A DNA stretch of 64,000 bases from Polaribacter sp. L3A8 (GTDB lineage: Bacteria > Bacteroidota > Bacteroidia > Flavobacteriales > Flavobacteriaceae), in contig NZ_CP047026.1 in the NCBI RefSeq assembly GCF_009796785.1, positions 2,524,501 to 2,588,500 on the forward strand, written 5' to 3'. Each line of letters starts with the position of its first letter. The first letter of the stretch is position 1. This document shows, one piece after another, positions 19,104 to 28,753 of this stretch. Made by a program: the position numbers and the translations under genes. The notes beneath the pieces were generated by a model, which saw nothing but the letters and a program-made list of their open reading frames with translations, did not search any database and was not told the origin of the DNA.

Positions 19104-21347
19104 ATGAATCTAAAAAGACTCTTCTTATTTATTGCTTTTATCAGTATAAATTCTATTTTTTCTCAGAATAACACTATTTCTGGTAAAATCTATAACAACT
19201 CAGATGCATTGCCTTATGTAAATGTCTATTTGAAAAAGACTAAAATCGGAGCAGCTTCTGACGAAAACGGCTTTTATCAACTAAAAAACATTCCAAAAGG
19301 AAATTACACACTTGTTGCAAGTAGTATTGGTTATAAAACTAAATCTATTAAAATATCTATTGATAAAAATCAAAAAATTACGCAGAACTTCTCTTTAGTA
19401 GAAGATAGTTCTTTAGATGAAATTGTTATTTCTGGCACTTTAAAACCAGTTACAAAATCTAACAGTTCTGTTCCTATAGAGGTTTATAGTAAAACTTTTT
19501 TTAAGAAAAATCCAACTCCTTCAATTTTTGAATCTTTACAAAATGTAAACGGAGTTAGGCCGCAATTAAACTGTAATGTTTGTAATACGGGAGATATTCA
19601 TATTAACGGATTAGAAGGCCCTTATACTTTTGTTTTAATTGATGGAATGCCAATTGTAAGTGGACTGTCTACCGTTTACGGGTTAACCGGAATTCCGCAA
19701 GCATTAATAGAAAGAGTAGAAATTGTTAAAGGACCAGCATCTACATTGTATGGTTCTGAAGCAGTAGGAGGAATTATAAATATCATCACCAAAAAACCAT
19801 CTAACTCCCCCGCATTAACAACAGATGTTTTTGCTAGCTCTTGGGGAGAAGTAAATACAGACATTGGTTTACGTTATAAATTATCAGAAAAAACGCAAGG
19901 TTTATTGGGGGTTAATTACTTTAATTATCAGAATAGAATTGATAATAATAATGATGGATTTACAGACTTAACACTTCAAAATAGAATATCTCTTTTTAAT
20001 AAAATAAATATTGAAAGAGAAAGTAATAAAGTCTTTACAGTTGCTGGTAGATATGTTTATGAAGATCGTTGGGGTGGCGAAATGGATTGGGAAAAGGAGT
20101 TTAGAGGGACAGATATAAAATATGGTGAGAGTATTTACACGAATAGATGGGAAACTTTTGGAACCTATGAATTGCCTACATCAGAAAATATTAATTTTCA
20201 ATTTAGTGCAAACGGACATTATCAAGATTCCTTTTACGGAACAGATGCTTATGACGCTGAACAATTAATTGCTTTTGGTCAGTTTGTATATAACAAACAG
20301 ATTAAGGAAAAACACGATTTACTTTTAGGAGTTGCTTATAGGTATACTTTTTATGATGATAATACTTTTGCTACTTTTGAGGAAGACGGAATTACAAACA
20401 AAGCTTCTGTAACTCATTTACCAGGTGTTTTTCTTCAGGATGAAATTAGCTTAAACAAGCAAAATAAATTACTTATTGGTGCAAGATGGGATTATAATAG
20501 TTTGCATGGTAGTATTTTTTCTCCGAGAGTAAATTACAAATGGAATTCTAAAGACAATGCTGATATTATTAGACTTAGTGTTGGTAACGGTTTTAGAGTT
20601 GCCAATGTTTTTACAGAAGACCATGCTGCGTTAACAGGTGCTAGAGAAGTAGAATTTAATGGCGAATTAGACCCAGAAACTTCTTGGAATGCAAACATTA
20701 ACTATGTTAAAAAAATAAATACAGAAAATTCGTTTATCACCTTAGATGCGAGTGCTTTTTACACGTATTTTAATAATAGAATTTTGCCTGATTACGAAAC
20801 GGATTCTAATAAAATAATATATGCAAATCTAGATGGTTATTCTGTTTCAAAAGGAGTTTCTTTAAACACAGACATTACATTTACAAACGGATTAGCTATT
20901 AATTTAGGTGCCACTTTAATGGATGTTTCCATAACAGAAAACGATATTAAAACAAGGCAATTATTAACAGAAGGTTTTAGTGGAGTTTGGTCTATTTCTT
21001 ACAAGTTACATCATAATTTTACAATAGATTATACTGGAAATTTATACGGACCAATGCGATTACCTTTATTGGGAAAAAATGATACAAGAGACAAATATTC
21101 TCCTTGGTACAGTATACAAAACCTACAATTAACTAAAAACTTTAATAATAGTTGGGAAGTTTATGGTGGTGTAAAAAACCTTTTAAATTTTACACCAGCA
21201 GCAAATAGTATAAATAATTCTAAAAACCCTTTTGATAAAGGAATTAATACAGAACAAAACCCAGAATTAGCTTTTGATCCAAATTACGTATACGCTTCTA
21301 ACCAAGGAATTAGAGCCTTTTTAGGCGTACGCTACACAATCTTTTAA
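19104..21347 (+). CDS. TonB-dependent outer membrane receptor (metal/siderophore type)
   Basis: 747-residue TonB receptor. Signal peptide to about residue 20 (FISINSIFSQ), a CarboxypepD_reg-like domain (about 23-105; ISGKIYNNSDALPYVNVYLK), a TonB-box-like DEIVISG, plug domain (about 115-230; LIDGMPIVSGLSTVYG, VEIVKGPASTLYGSEAVGGIINIIT) and a C-terminal beta-barrel ending in VRYTIF. The plug has CNVCNTGDIHINGLEG, a Cys pair seen in a subset of metal-related receptors. The probable DtxR operator overlaps its promoter, so iron or manganese uptake is the best guess; ligand unknown. The next gene follows after 9 nt. Confidence 0.88.
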   Translation: MNLKRLFLFIAFISINSIFSQNNTISGKIYNNSDALPYVNVYLKKTKIGAASDENGFYQLKNIPKGNYTLVASSIGYKTKSIKISIDKNQKITQNFSLVEDSSLDEIVISGTLKPVTKSNSSVPIEVYSKTFFKKNPTPSIFESLQNVNGVRPQLNCNVCNTGDIHINGLEGPYTFVLIDGMPIVSGLSTVYGLTGIPQALIERVEIVKGPASTLYGSEAVGGIINIITKKPSNSPALTTDVFASSWGEVNTDIGLRYKLSEKTQGLLGVNYFNYQNRIDNNNDGFTDLTLQNRISLFNKINIERESNKVFTVAGRYVYEDRWGGEMDWEKEFRGTDIKYGESIYTNRWETFGTYELPTSENINFQFSANGHYQDSFYGTDAYDAEQLIAFGQFVYNKQIKEKHDLLLGVAYRYTFYDDNTFATFEEDGITNKASVTHLPGVFLQDEISLNKQNKLLIGARWDYNSLHGSIFSPRVNYKWNSKDNADIIRLSVGNGFRVANVFTEDHAALTGAREVEFNGELDPETSWNANINYVKKINTENSFITLDASAFYTYFNNRILPDYETDSNKIIYANLDGYSVSKGVSLNTDITFTNGLAINLGATLMDVSITENDIKTRQLLTEGFSGVWSISYKLHHNFTIDYTGNLYGPMRLPLLGKNDTRDKYSPWYSIQNLQLTKNFNNSWEVYGGVKNLLNFTPAANSINNSKNPFDKGINTEQNPELAFDPNYVYASNQGIRAFLGVRYTIF

Positions 21348-21356
21348 TCCTTATTT

Positions 21357-21842
21357 ATGAAAAAATATATAATCTTTATTATTTTATTTATTTGCTTTAC
21401 AATTCAATCTCAAGAAAAAGAATTGAATGTTTTTTCTTTTGAGGAAACAGAAATACTACATCAACAAAAGCCAAAACCAGTGGTAATTTTCATTTATACA
21501 GATTGGTGTAAATTTTGTTATGCGATGGAAAAAAACACCTTCGGAAACAAAGAAATAATTGAAATTTTAAATAAAAACTTTTATTTTATAAAACTAAATG
21601 CAGAAGAAAAGAAAGACATACTATTTTTAAACAACACATTTAAGTACAAACCAACCGGTAAAAACACAGGAATTCATCAACTTGCAAACGAATTGGCATC
21701 CATTAAGAATAAAATTAGTTATCCTACATCAATTATATTGAACTCTAAATTTGAAATTGAACTACAGAAAAGTGGTTATATAAATAGTAAAAAAATGAAA
21801 TCAATTATAAATAGATACATGAAGTCCCTTTCCTTAAATTAA
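21357..21842 (+). CDS. Exported thioredoxin-like protein
   Basis: 161 residues with an N-terminal signal peptide (KKYIIFIILFICFTIQSQ) and a thioredoxin-fold domain (about 30-155) of the thioredoxin_7/DUF255-like type: VVIFIYTDWCKFCYAMEKNTF gives the redox pair C56-x-x-C59 (approximate numbering), followed by FYFIKLNAEE and YPTSIILNSKFEIE in the position of the cis-Pro loop. It is probably periplasmic and co-transcribed with the TonB receptor, which has its own CxxC in the plug; a role in keeping receptor or substrate reduced is plausible but unproven. Confidence 0.85.
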   Translation: MKKYIIFIILFICFTIQSQEKELNVFSFEETEILHQQKPKPVVIFIYTDWCKFCYAMEKNTFGNKEIIEILNKNFYFIKLNAEEKKDILFLNNTFKYKPTGKNTGIHQLANELASIKNKISYPTSIILNSKFEIELQKSGYINSKKMKSIINRYMKSLSLN

Positions 21843-21887
21843 ACCTATTCAAATAGAAAACTTATAAATAATATTGATTTCTATTCT

Positions 21888-22454
21888 TTAATCCCAAAGA
21901 CGTTTTCTATTAAAACCATCAATAGTACCATTTCTTCCTTTAAATAATGAAAAACGGTAAACAAACCCTGCAGATAAAAATGTATGTGAACGCTGGCTAT
22001 TAAATTTCTTATCATTATACTTATGCAACAGTTGACCGTGTAACCCAAAATGATCAGAAACCCAAAGCGTACCTCCAACACCAAAATTTAAAGTTGGTAA
22101 AAAATGTTTAGACTTCACAAAACTGCCTCCTATCACCACATAAGGATTAATTGTATTTTTTGAAGTACCAAAATCATACCTAGCCTCAGCATCAAAAGTG
22201 GTATATTTTTGACTGTCTTTATAAGTACCAGAAATACTACCAACAAAAGTTACATTTTTAAACATATATCTAGCCGCAGATACTCTTGGAAATTGAGGTA
22301 TATATCTACCCTCAACTACAGGTGCATTTTCTACAGAATAAATCACAGCCCCAGATCCTAAGGTAACTGCCCATTTATGTTCTTCGTTCTGACTGAAATT
22401 ATGAAGTGTAAATACTAAAAAAATAAGTACAAAAAATTTAAGTTTTCTGTTCAT
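21888..22454 (-). CDS. Outer membrane beta-barrel protein of unknown function
   Basis: 188 residues. Signal peptide MNRKLKFFVLIFLVFTLHNFSQ, then alternating hydrophobic/aromatic strands: WAVTLGSGAVIYSVE, AARYMFKNVTFVGSISGTY, YTTFDAEARYDFG, INPYVVIGGSFV, LNFGVGGTLWVSDHFGLHGQLLHKY, SHTFLSAGFVYRFSLF. The pattern is that of the small eight-strand barrel also seen in the OmpA protein at 9224-10591, but with no OmpA domain or TSP3 repeats. It ends 45 nt from the convergent thioredoxin gene. TACATTTG on the minus strand (22497-22504) fits a -7 box. Confidence 0.75.
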   Translation of the reverse strand: MNRKLKFFVLIFLVFTLHNFSQNEEHKWAVTLGSGAVIYSVENAPVVEGRYIPQFPRVSAARYMFKNVTFVGSISGTYKDSQKYTTFDAEARYDFGTSKNTINPYVVIGGSFVKSKHFLPTLNFGVGGTLWVSDHFGLHGQLLHKYNDKKFNSQRSHTFLSAGFVYRFSLFKGRNGTIDGFNRKRLWD

Positions 22455-22808
22455 TTAAAGGAGATAATATAGAGGGTTTTATAATAACATTTTTTGCAAA
22501 TGTATTGTATTACCTAATGAAACAGAAGAATAAATCATTTATTATATGTTAAGTTATGTTTATTTTGAATACAATAAAAATAGCTCTTAAAATAATGCAA
22601 ATAAATAAACTAATACCTAAATATTTACTTCTTAATATTTTTTTTAAATCAAAGTGTAATAATCATTTTCTACAAGAAAAAGAGGCATCATTATGAGCAA
22701 TTTTACAATAGACAAACTACAAGTATCGTTTAAGGTTAATTAAAATAGTTGTATAACATTTTATATTTAATAAATTCAAATTAATATCTTTGAACAAAAT
22801 ATTTCAGG
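22455..22808. other. Intergenic region before mfd
   Basis: AT-rich. Holds the likely -7 box of the minus-strand gene (22497-22504) and TATCTTTG at 22785-22792, a -7 box 17 nt before mfd. Two tiny overlapping plus-strand ORFs (22595-22696, 33 codons; 22693-22743, 16 codons; joined by ATGA) have no recognisable product and may be chance or a relic. Confidence 0.4.
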
Positions 22809-25800
22809 TTGAGTACCCAGAACATTGTAAATCAATATCAAAATTCTGCAAATGTATCGCAGATAATTAAAGCACTTCAACAAGACAAAAACCATTTTCA
22901 AATATCGAATTTGGTCGGATCTTCGTTGTCTTTTGTTATTTCAGAAACTTTTAAAGTAGCAGACAAACCTTATCTTTTAATCTTTAATGATAAGGAAGAA
23001 GCTGCTTATTATTTAAATGATCTTGAACAATTATTAGGCGAAAAAAATGTGCTTTTTTATCCTGGTTCCTACAGAAGACCTTACCAGATAGAAGAAACAG
23101 ACAATGCCAATGTTTTATTACGATCAGAGGTTTTAAACCGAATTAATTCGCGTAAAAAACCTGCTGTAATTGTAACATACCCAACTGCTTTATTCGAAAA
23201 AGTGGTTACCAAAAAAGAGTTAGAAAAAAATACTTTAAAAGTTGCTGTTGGTGAGAGTTTATCTCTAGATTTTGTTAACGAAGTGTTATTTGAATACAAA
23301 TTTAAACGTGTAGATTTTGTTACAGAACCTGGAGACTTTTCTGTACGTGGAGGAATTATAGATGTTTTTTCTTTTTCTAATGATGAACCTTATCGAGTAG
23401 AATTTTTTGGTGATGAAATAGATAGTATCCGTTCTTTTGATGTAGAAACACAACTTTCTAAAGAAAAGCTGAAGAAAATTTCTATAATGCCCAATGTAGA
23501 AAACAAAACATTGGAAGAAAATAGAGAGAGTTTTCTAAAATACATCTCTTCAAAAACAGTCATTTTTGCAAAAAACACCGACTTATTAGTTGGTAATCTA
23601 GATAAGTTTTATCAAAAAGCAGAAGAAGCTTTTCTTAGTTTATCCAAAGAAATAAAACACGCAAAACCAAGTGAATTATTTTGTGATGGTAATTTTATAA
23701 AAAATCAATTACACGAGTTTTCTTTGATAGAAATGTCACCGAAAGTGCAATCGAAAGAATTGTTAGAAATTGAATTTAATACCATTGCACAACCTTCTTT
23801 TAATAAACAATTCAATTTATTAATTGATAATTTAGAAGAGTATCACAAAGCAAAATTTACCAGTTATATATTTTGTGCCAACGATCAGCAAGCAAAACGT
23901 TTTCACGATATTTTTGATGATGCAGAACAAGAAGTTCATTACGAAACCGTTGTTTTTCCATTATACCAAGGTTTTGTAGATGTAGATAATCGTTTGGTTT
24001 GTTATACAGATCATGAAATTTTTGAACGTTATCATAAATTCAGATTAAAAAACGGGTACGCTAAAAAACAAGCCATAACGCTTCAAGATTTAAATAAATT
24101 AGAAATTGGCGATTATGTAACGCACATGGATCACGGAATTGGAAAATTTGGTGGTTTACAAAAAATTGATGTTCAAGGTAAAAAACAAGAAGCAATTAAA
24201 TTGGTCTATGGAGAAAGAGACATTTTATATGTAAGTATTCACTCGCTTCACAAGATTTCTAAATTTAATGGAAAAGATGGTAAAGCACCTAAAATATACA
24301 AATTAGGTTCTGGAGCTTGGAAAAAAATAAAACAAAAAACAAAAGCCCGAGTTAAGCATGTTGCCTTTAATTTAATTCAATTATACGCAAAGAGAAAACT
24401 CCAAAAAGGATTCGCTTTTGGTCCAGATACACACATTCAACATGAGCTAGAAGGTAGTTTTATGTATGAAGATACTCCAGATCAATTTACATCTACACAA
24501 GATGTAAAATTAGATATGGAAAAAGAACAACCAATGGACCGTTTGGTTTGTGGCGATGTTGGTTTCGGTAAAACAGAAGTTGCCGTAAGAGCTGCTTTTA
24601 AAGCGGTAGATAATGGCAAGCAAGTTGCAATTTTGGTACCAACAACCATACTTGCTTTTCAACATTATAAAACATTTACAGAACGTTTAAAAGATTTTCC
24701 GGTTAGAATCGATTATCTGAATCGTTTTAGAACAGCAAAACAAAAAACAGAAGCTATAAATGGCGTAAATGATGGTTCTGTAGACATTATAATCGGTACA
24801 CATCAGCTTACAAATAAACGTTTACAATTTAAAGATTTAGGTCTATTAATTATCGATGAAGAGCAAAAATTTGGTGTTGCCGTAAAAGACAAATTAAAAA
24901 CTTTAAAGGAAAATGTAGACACTTTAACCTTAACCGCAACTCCAATTCCTAGAACGTTGCAGTTTAGTTTAATGGCTGCAAGAGATTTATCGGTTATAAA
25001 AACGCCGCCACCAAACAGACATCCTATAGAAAGTAATGTCATTCGTTTTTCTGAAGAAACAGTACGAGACGCTATTGCTTACGAGATTTCTAGAGGAGGA
25101 CAGGTTTTCTTTATTCATAATAGAATAGAGAATATTAAAGAAGTTGCTGGTTTAATTCAGCGTTTGGTGCCAAATGCAAAAGTGGGTATTGGTCACGGAC
25201 AAATGGAAGGTAAAAAACTAGAGGGCTTAATGCTCAGTTTTATGAACGGAGAGTTTGATGTTTTGGTTTCTACAACCATTATAGAAAGTGGTTTAGACGT
25301 ACCAAATGCCAATACTATTTTTATTAATAATGCCAATAATTTCGGCCTTTCAGACTTACACCAAATGCGTGGTAGAGTTGGTCGTTCTAACAAAAAAGCC
25401 TTCTGTTATTTTATAACGCCTCCGTATCATATGATGACGGATGATGCCAGAAAACGTATAGAAGCCTTGGTGTTATTTTCAGACTTAGGAAGCGGAATTA
25501 ACATTGCCATGAAAGATTTAGAAATTCGTGGAGCTGGAGATTTATTAGGTGGAGAACAGAGTGGCTTTATCAATGATATTGGGTTTGACACCTATCAGAA
25601 AATATTGCAAGAAGCCATCGAAGAACTGAAAGAGAATGAATTTAAAGAATTGTATCCTACAGATAATTCCAAACCAAAAGAATATGTAAAAGAGGTTACA
25701 ATTGATACTGATTTCGAGATTTTATTCCCAGATGATTATATCAATTCCATTACAGAAAGATTGGCTTTGTATAATAAATTAGGTGAACTAAAATCTGAAG

Positions 25801-26144
25801 AAGAATTACAGGTTTTCGAAACTGAAATTATAGATCGTTTTGGAGAAATACCTACGCAAGTAGAAGATTTATTAGATTCTGTTCGTATAAAATGGCTAGC
25901 CAAAGAGCTTGGTTTAGAGAAAGTTATTCTAAAACAAAAAAGAATGATGGGCTATTTTGTATCGAACCAGCAAAGTGAATTTTACCACACAGATGCTTTT
26001 ACAAGAATGTTAAAATACGTGCAACTAAACCCTAAAAGTTGCGTAATGAAAGAGAAAGAAAGCAAAAACGGAATTCGTTTATTAATCACTTTTATAAGAA
26101 TAGATTCGGTAAAAACGGCATTAAGCGTCTTACAGAAAATTTAG
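22809..26144 (+). CDS. mfd: Transcription-repair coupling factor
   Basis: SF2 translocase that removes RNA polymerase stalled at DNA lesions and recruits UvrA; 1111 residues. In order: UvrB-like N-terminal region (YPGSYRRPYQIEETDNANVLLR; TEPGDFSVRGGIIDVFSF, about 180-205), CarD-like RNA polymerase-interacting domain (about 430-520; GDYVTHMDHGIGKFGGL), helicase motifs (GDVGFGKTEVAVRAAFKA, about 585-602; LLIIDEEQKFGV; TATPIPRTLQFSL; HQMRGRVGRSNKKAFCYF) and the C-terminal TRCF domain (D7). The start is TTG at 22809, with a -7-like box 17 nt upstream. A structured repeat begins 12 nt after the stop. Confidence 0.97.
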   Translation: MSTQNIVNQYQNSANVSQIIKALQQDKNHFQISNLVGSSLSFVISETFKVADKPYLLIFNDKEEAAYYLNDLEQLLGEKNVLFYPGSYRRPYQIEETDNANVLLRSEVLNRINSRKKPAVIVTYPTALFEKVVTKKELEKNTLKVAVGESLSLDFVNEVLFEYKFKRVDFVTEPGDFSVRGGIIDVFSFSNDEPYRVEFFGDEIDSIRSFDVETQLSKEKLKKISIMPNVENKTLEENRESFLKYISSKTVIFAKNTDLLVGNLDKFYQKAEEAFLSLSKEIKHAKPSELFCDGNFIKNQLHEFSLIEMSPKVQSKELLEIEFNTIAQPSFNKQFNLLIDNLEEYHKAKFTSYIFCANDQQAKRFHDIFDDAEQEVHYETVVFPLYQGFVDVDNRLVCYTDHEIFERYHKFRLKNGYAKKQAITLQDLNKLEIGDYVTHMDHGIGKFGGLQKIDVQGKKQEAIKLVYGERDILYVSIHSLHKISKFNGKDGKAPKIYKLGSGAWKKIKQKTKARVKHVAFNLIQLYAKRKLQKGFAFGPDTHIQHELEGSFMYEDTPDQFTSTQDVKLDMEKEQPMDRLVCGDVGFGKTEVAVRAAFKAVDNGKQVAILVPTTILAFQHYKTFTERLKDFPVRIDYLNRFRTAKQKTEAINGVNDGSVDIIIGTHQLTNKRLQFKDLGLLIIDEEQKFGVAVKDKLKTLKENVDTLTLTATPIPRTLQFSLMAARDLSVIKTPPPNRHPIESNVIRFSEETVRDAIAYEISRGGQVFFIHNRIENIKEVAGLIQRLVPNAKVGIGHGQMEGKKLEGLMLSFMNGEFDVLVSTTIIESGLDVPNANTIFINNANNFGLSDLHQMRGRVGRSNKKAFCYFITPPYHMMTDDARKRIEALVLFSDLGSGINIAMKDLEIRGAGDLLGGEQSGFINDIGFDTYQKILQEAIEELKENEFKELYPTDNSKPKEYVKEVTIDTDFEILFPDDYINSITERLALYNKLGELKSEEELQVFETEIIDRFGEIPTQVEDLLDSVRIKWLAKELGLEKVILKQKRMMGYFVSNQQSEFYHTDAFTRMLKYVQLNPKSCVMKEKESKNGIRLLITFIRIDSVKTALSVLQKI

Positions 26145-26979
26145 GCATCTCTTTAGAAGCTATTTCCTGCTTTCCTCTATATCTTTTTGCTGAAAAAGCA
26201 AAAAGGATGTCGTTTCAATCAGGGCTAGACTTGTTTGCAAGCATTCTGTCATTCCTGCGCAGGCAGAAATCTATACATAAGTTTACTAAAACAATTAGAA
26301 ACCTAACAGTGCGCTTTGTGTCATTGCGAAGTTTACTTTTTTGTAAACTGTGGCAAGAAATAGATTGCTTCGTGCCTCGCAATGACTCATATTAGAAAGA
26401 GCAATAAAAGGATGTCGTTTCAATCTGGGCTAAACTTGTTTGCAAGCACTCTGTCATTCCTGCGAGGGCAGGAATCCATACATAAGTTTACTAAAACAAT
26501 TAGGAACCTAACAGAGCTGTTTCTGTCATTGCGAAGTTTACTTTTTTGTAAACTGTGGCAATCGCTAACAAAACAAGAGATTGCTTCGTGCCTCGCAATG
26601 ACACACTTTTAAAACACAAAGTTTAGGCTTGTTTGTTAACTACTTTAATCTTGATTTATTAAAAGATTATAAACAAGATTACTTATAGATTCCTGCCTAC
26701 GCAGGAATGACAAATAGAATTTACTTATTATTTTATAAAAAAAGCTAGTAAACAACTTAAACCCTAAGAAAGCTATTCCTGTCATTGCGAAGTTTACTTT
26801 TTTGTAAACTTCGCAATCTCTGACTAAACAAGAGATTACTTCGTTCCTCGTAATGACACTCATTTAAAAAAAAGTTAGGCTTGTTTAATAACTACTTTCA
26901 TCTTTACCTTTTAAGGGATTGTAAATAACCTTACTTAGAGAATTCCTGCCTACTCAGGAATAACAAAGAAAACTGAGTT
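26145..26979. repeat. Repeat block between mfd and the MutS-like gene
   Basis: No gene is present; 835 nt are packed with dispersed repeats. Copy 2 of the 3'-end element occupies 26156-26226. Two tandem units of about 190 nt follow (26203-26386 and 26407-26603), each with the element's right end (GGATGTCGTTTCAATC), a CATTCCTGC..GCAGG palindrome, and a GTCATTGCGAAGTTTAC..GCCTCGCAATGAC repeat. A further TTCCTGCCTACGCAGGAA palindrome lies at about 26692-26709, another GTCATTGCGA unit at about 26779-26856, and a degenerate TTCCTGCCTACTCAGGAA at about 26943-26960. Open frames across this block are repeat read-through. Confidence 0.85.
26156..26226 (+). repeat. 3'-end structured element, copy 2 (short form)
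   Basis: Starts GAAGCTATTTCCTGC 12 nt after the mfd stop codon and ends TTCAATCAGGGCT. CTTTTTGC (26183-26190) and GCAAAAAG (26198-26205) form the central 8-bp stem around TGAAAAA. The terminal AGC..CCTG / CAGGGCT pairing is present, and the orientation relative to the upstream gene is the same as in copies 1 and 3. Confidence 0.75.
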
Positions 26980-28749
26980 CTAAATAATTTCCATTTTCTG
27001 CAACAAGAAAGAAGCATTCATGTTTTTACAAATTCCGTTTTTTAAGGTGTAATCGAAATGCAATTCATCATCTATAATTTCTGCATCAAAATAATAGTTT
27101 TTAATACCTGTAAACTCGTTTTCTAATTCGCACAAACTCACATCATGAGTGGCAATAATTCCGGTGGATTTCGATTTTGTTAACTTTTCTACAAACTTTT
27201 TAGAACCAATTGCCTTGTCTTTACTGTTAGTTCCTTTTAAAATCTCATCTAAAATGATAAAATAATCTGTTGTTTTAATTTCATCAACAATAAACTTTAA
27301 ACGCTTTAATTCAGAATAAAAATACGATTCATCTTCTGTTAAAGAATCTGTAGTTCGCATACTTGTAATCAATTTTATGGGCGCATATTTAAAACTTACC
27401 GCACACACGGGCAAACCACAATTTGCCATAACAATAGACAAAGAAATGGTTCTTAAAAAAGTACTTTTACCTGCCATATTTGCTCCTGTAACTATAAAAA
27501 ACTCTTCTTTATGAATGGTAAAGTCATTGTCAATTCTTTTAATAGCATCTAATAACGGATGCCCTAAGTTGGTTGCTTTTACAACTTCTTTGTCCGATGT
27601 AATTTCTGGAAAAATGAATTTTGTATGGTTAAAATGAAAGTTTGCTAAAGAATTCTGAGAATCAAAAAAAGCAACCACAGAAAACCATTTATCTACAGTA
27701 TGTTTGTAAGTAGTAATCCATTTTTCTACTCTGCAAGCATTAAAGATTTCTGATAAAAAAAGTCCGTTACCAGCCACAGAAATTAAAATATTATTACGCT
27801 GATCAAATCCATCTAAAATTTTAGAAAATTCTTTAAAAATTGTTGAAGCTTTTTTACTCTCGGAATTAATAATAGCTTGTTTTTCTACTAAAACTTTAGA
27901 AGTAAATTTTTCGTTTTCAATTTCATTTAATAATACGTGATATTGCTTAAAAGTTTCTCTTACTTTATCTGTATCCGTATATAAATTACTTGTTTTTTTA
28001 ACAAATGCTGCTGTGATAAATAGTCCTGTAAAAAACCAAAGAATTAAATAAGTAAACGAAACAAATCCAAAAGAAATTAAACCAATTAAAACTAAAGAAA
28101 CTACAGAAAAGCCCATTTGTATTCCCTTTAAAAAAGCAGGTAAAACTGCTGTATAATTCTGAATCCAATTTACAATAAAACCAGACGTATCTTTAGTGGT
28201 TATTAAACTTGCCAAAGCGGAAAAATGCTGCCTCCAAGTTACTTTTGTAGCTAATTCTTTAATCGTATTTTGCTTCTCTACAATTCCGTCTGTTTTATTT
28301 TCTGTAAACGTATTTGCAAGTAGTTTCTTCCCTTCACCTGTTACCGTTCTATTTGCATATTGAAAAAACGAACCAACATCAAACAAATCGATATCATTAC
28401 TATAATAATGCGTTGGGTTAACAAATTCCACTCCAGATTCTAAATGATGGAAATTCCTATTTAAAACTTCTAGTTCTGTATTATTGATGTTAATTTTTGC
28501 TTTAACAATAGCCCTTTTTCTTTGTAAACTAACCTGTTTTACTACTAAAAAACCAAATAATAAAACCCCTAAAAAAGCGATGATAAAAACATCTGGATAA
28601 CTACCAAAAGTTAAATACACTAAAAAGCAAGTTATTAAAAAAACAGAAAATCTAAAAACACTTAAGTTTACAGATTTACGTTTTAATATTGTTGCTTCTT
28701 TTTCTAATATTAACTTTTCTTGACTATAAAAATCTACAGGGGTTTTCAT
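26980..28749 (-). CDS. Membrane-associated MutS-like ATPase
   Basis: 589 residues with the MutS ATPase domain at the C-terminus: GANMAGKSTFLRTISLS (Walker A near residue 423), MRTTDSLTEDESYFYSELKR (signature loop), FIILDEILKGTNSKDKAIGS (Walker B) and ATHDVSLCELE. The mismatch-recognition and connector domains of MutS are missing. Instead there are hydrophobic helices at about 32-50, 53-72 and 210-255, suggesting membrane attachment. The family is common in Bacteroidota, annotated as MutS-like; mismatch repair should not be assumed. Follows the 158-residue gene by 4 nt in an operon with the ThiF-rhodanese gene. Confidence 0.88.
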   Translation of the reverse strand: MKTPVDFYSQEKLILEKEATILKRKSVNLSVFRFSVFLITCFLVYLTFGSYPDVFIIAFLGVLLFGFLVVKQVSLQRKRAIVKAKININNTELEVLNRNFHHLESGVEFVNPTHYYSNDIDLFDVGSFFQYANRTVTGEGKKLLANTFTENKTDGIVEKQNTIKELATKVTWRQHFSALASLITTKDTSGFIVNWIQNYTAVLPAFLKGIQMGFSVVSLVLIGLISFGFVSFTYLILWFFTGLFITAAFVKKTSNLYTDTDKVRETFKQYHVLLNEIENEKFTSKVLVEKQAIINSESKKASTIFKEFSKILDGFDQRNNILISVAGNGLFLSEIFNACRVEKWITTYKHTVDKWFSVVAFFDSQNSLANFHFNHTKFIFPEITSDKEVVKATNLGHPLLDAIKRIDNDFTIHKEEFFIVTGANMAGKSTFLRTISLSIVMANCGLPVCAVSFKYAPIKLITSMRTTDSLTEDESYFYSELKRLKFIVDEIKTTDYFIILDEILKGTNSKDKAIGSKKFVEKLTKSKSTGIIATHDVSLCELENEFTGIKNYYFDAEIIDDELHFDYTLKNGICKNMNASFLLQKMEII

Positions 28750-28753
28750 TCTT

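Noticed and set aside
22595..22743. Two small overlapping ORFs before mfd (33 and 16 codons)
   Set aside because: The ATGA overlap is suggestive, but composition is low-complexity AT-rich and no family is recognised.
26039..26612. Open frames of 76-118 codons across the repeat block
   Set aside because: They run through the end of mfd and palindromic repeats; the peptides are translated repeat units.
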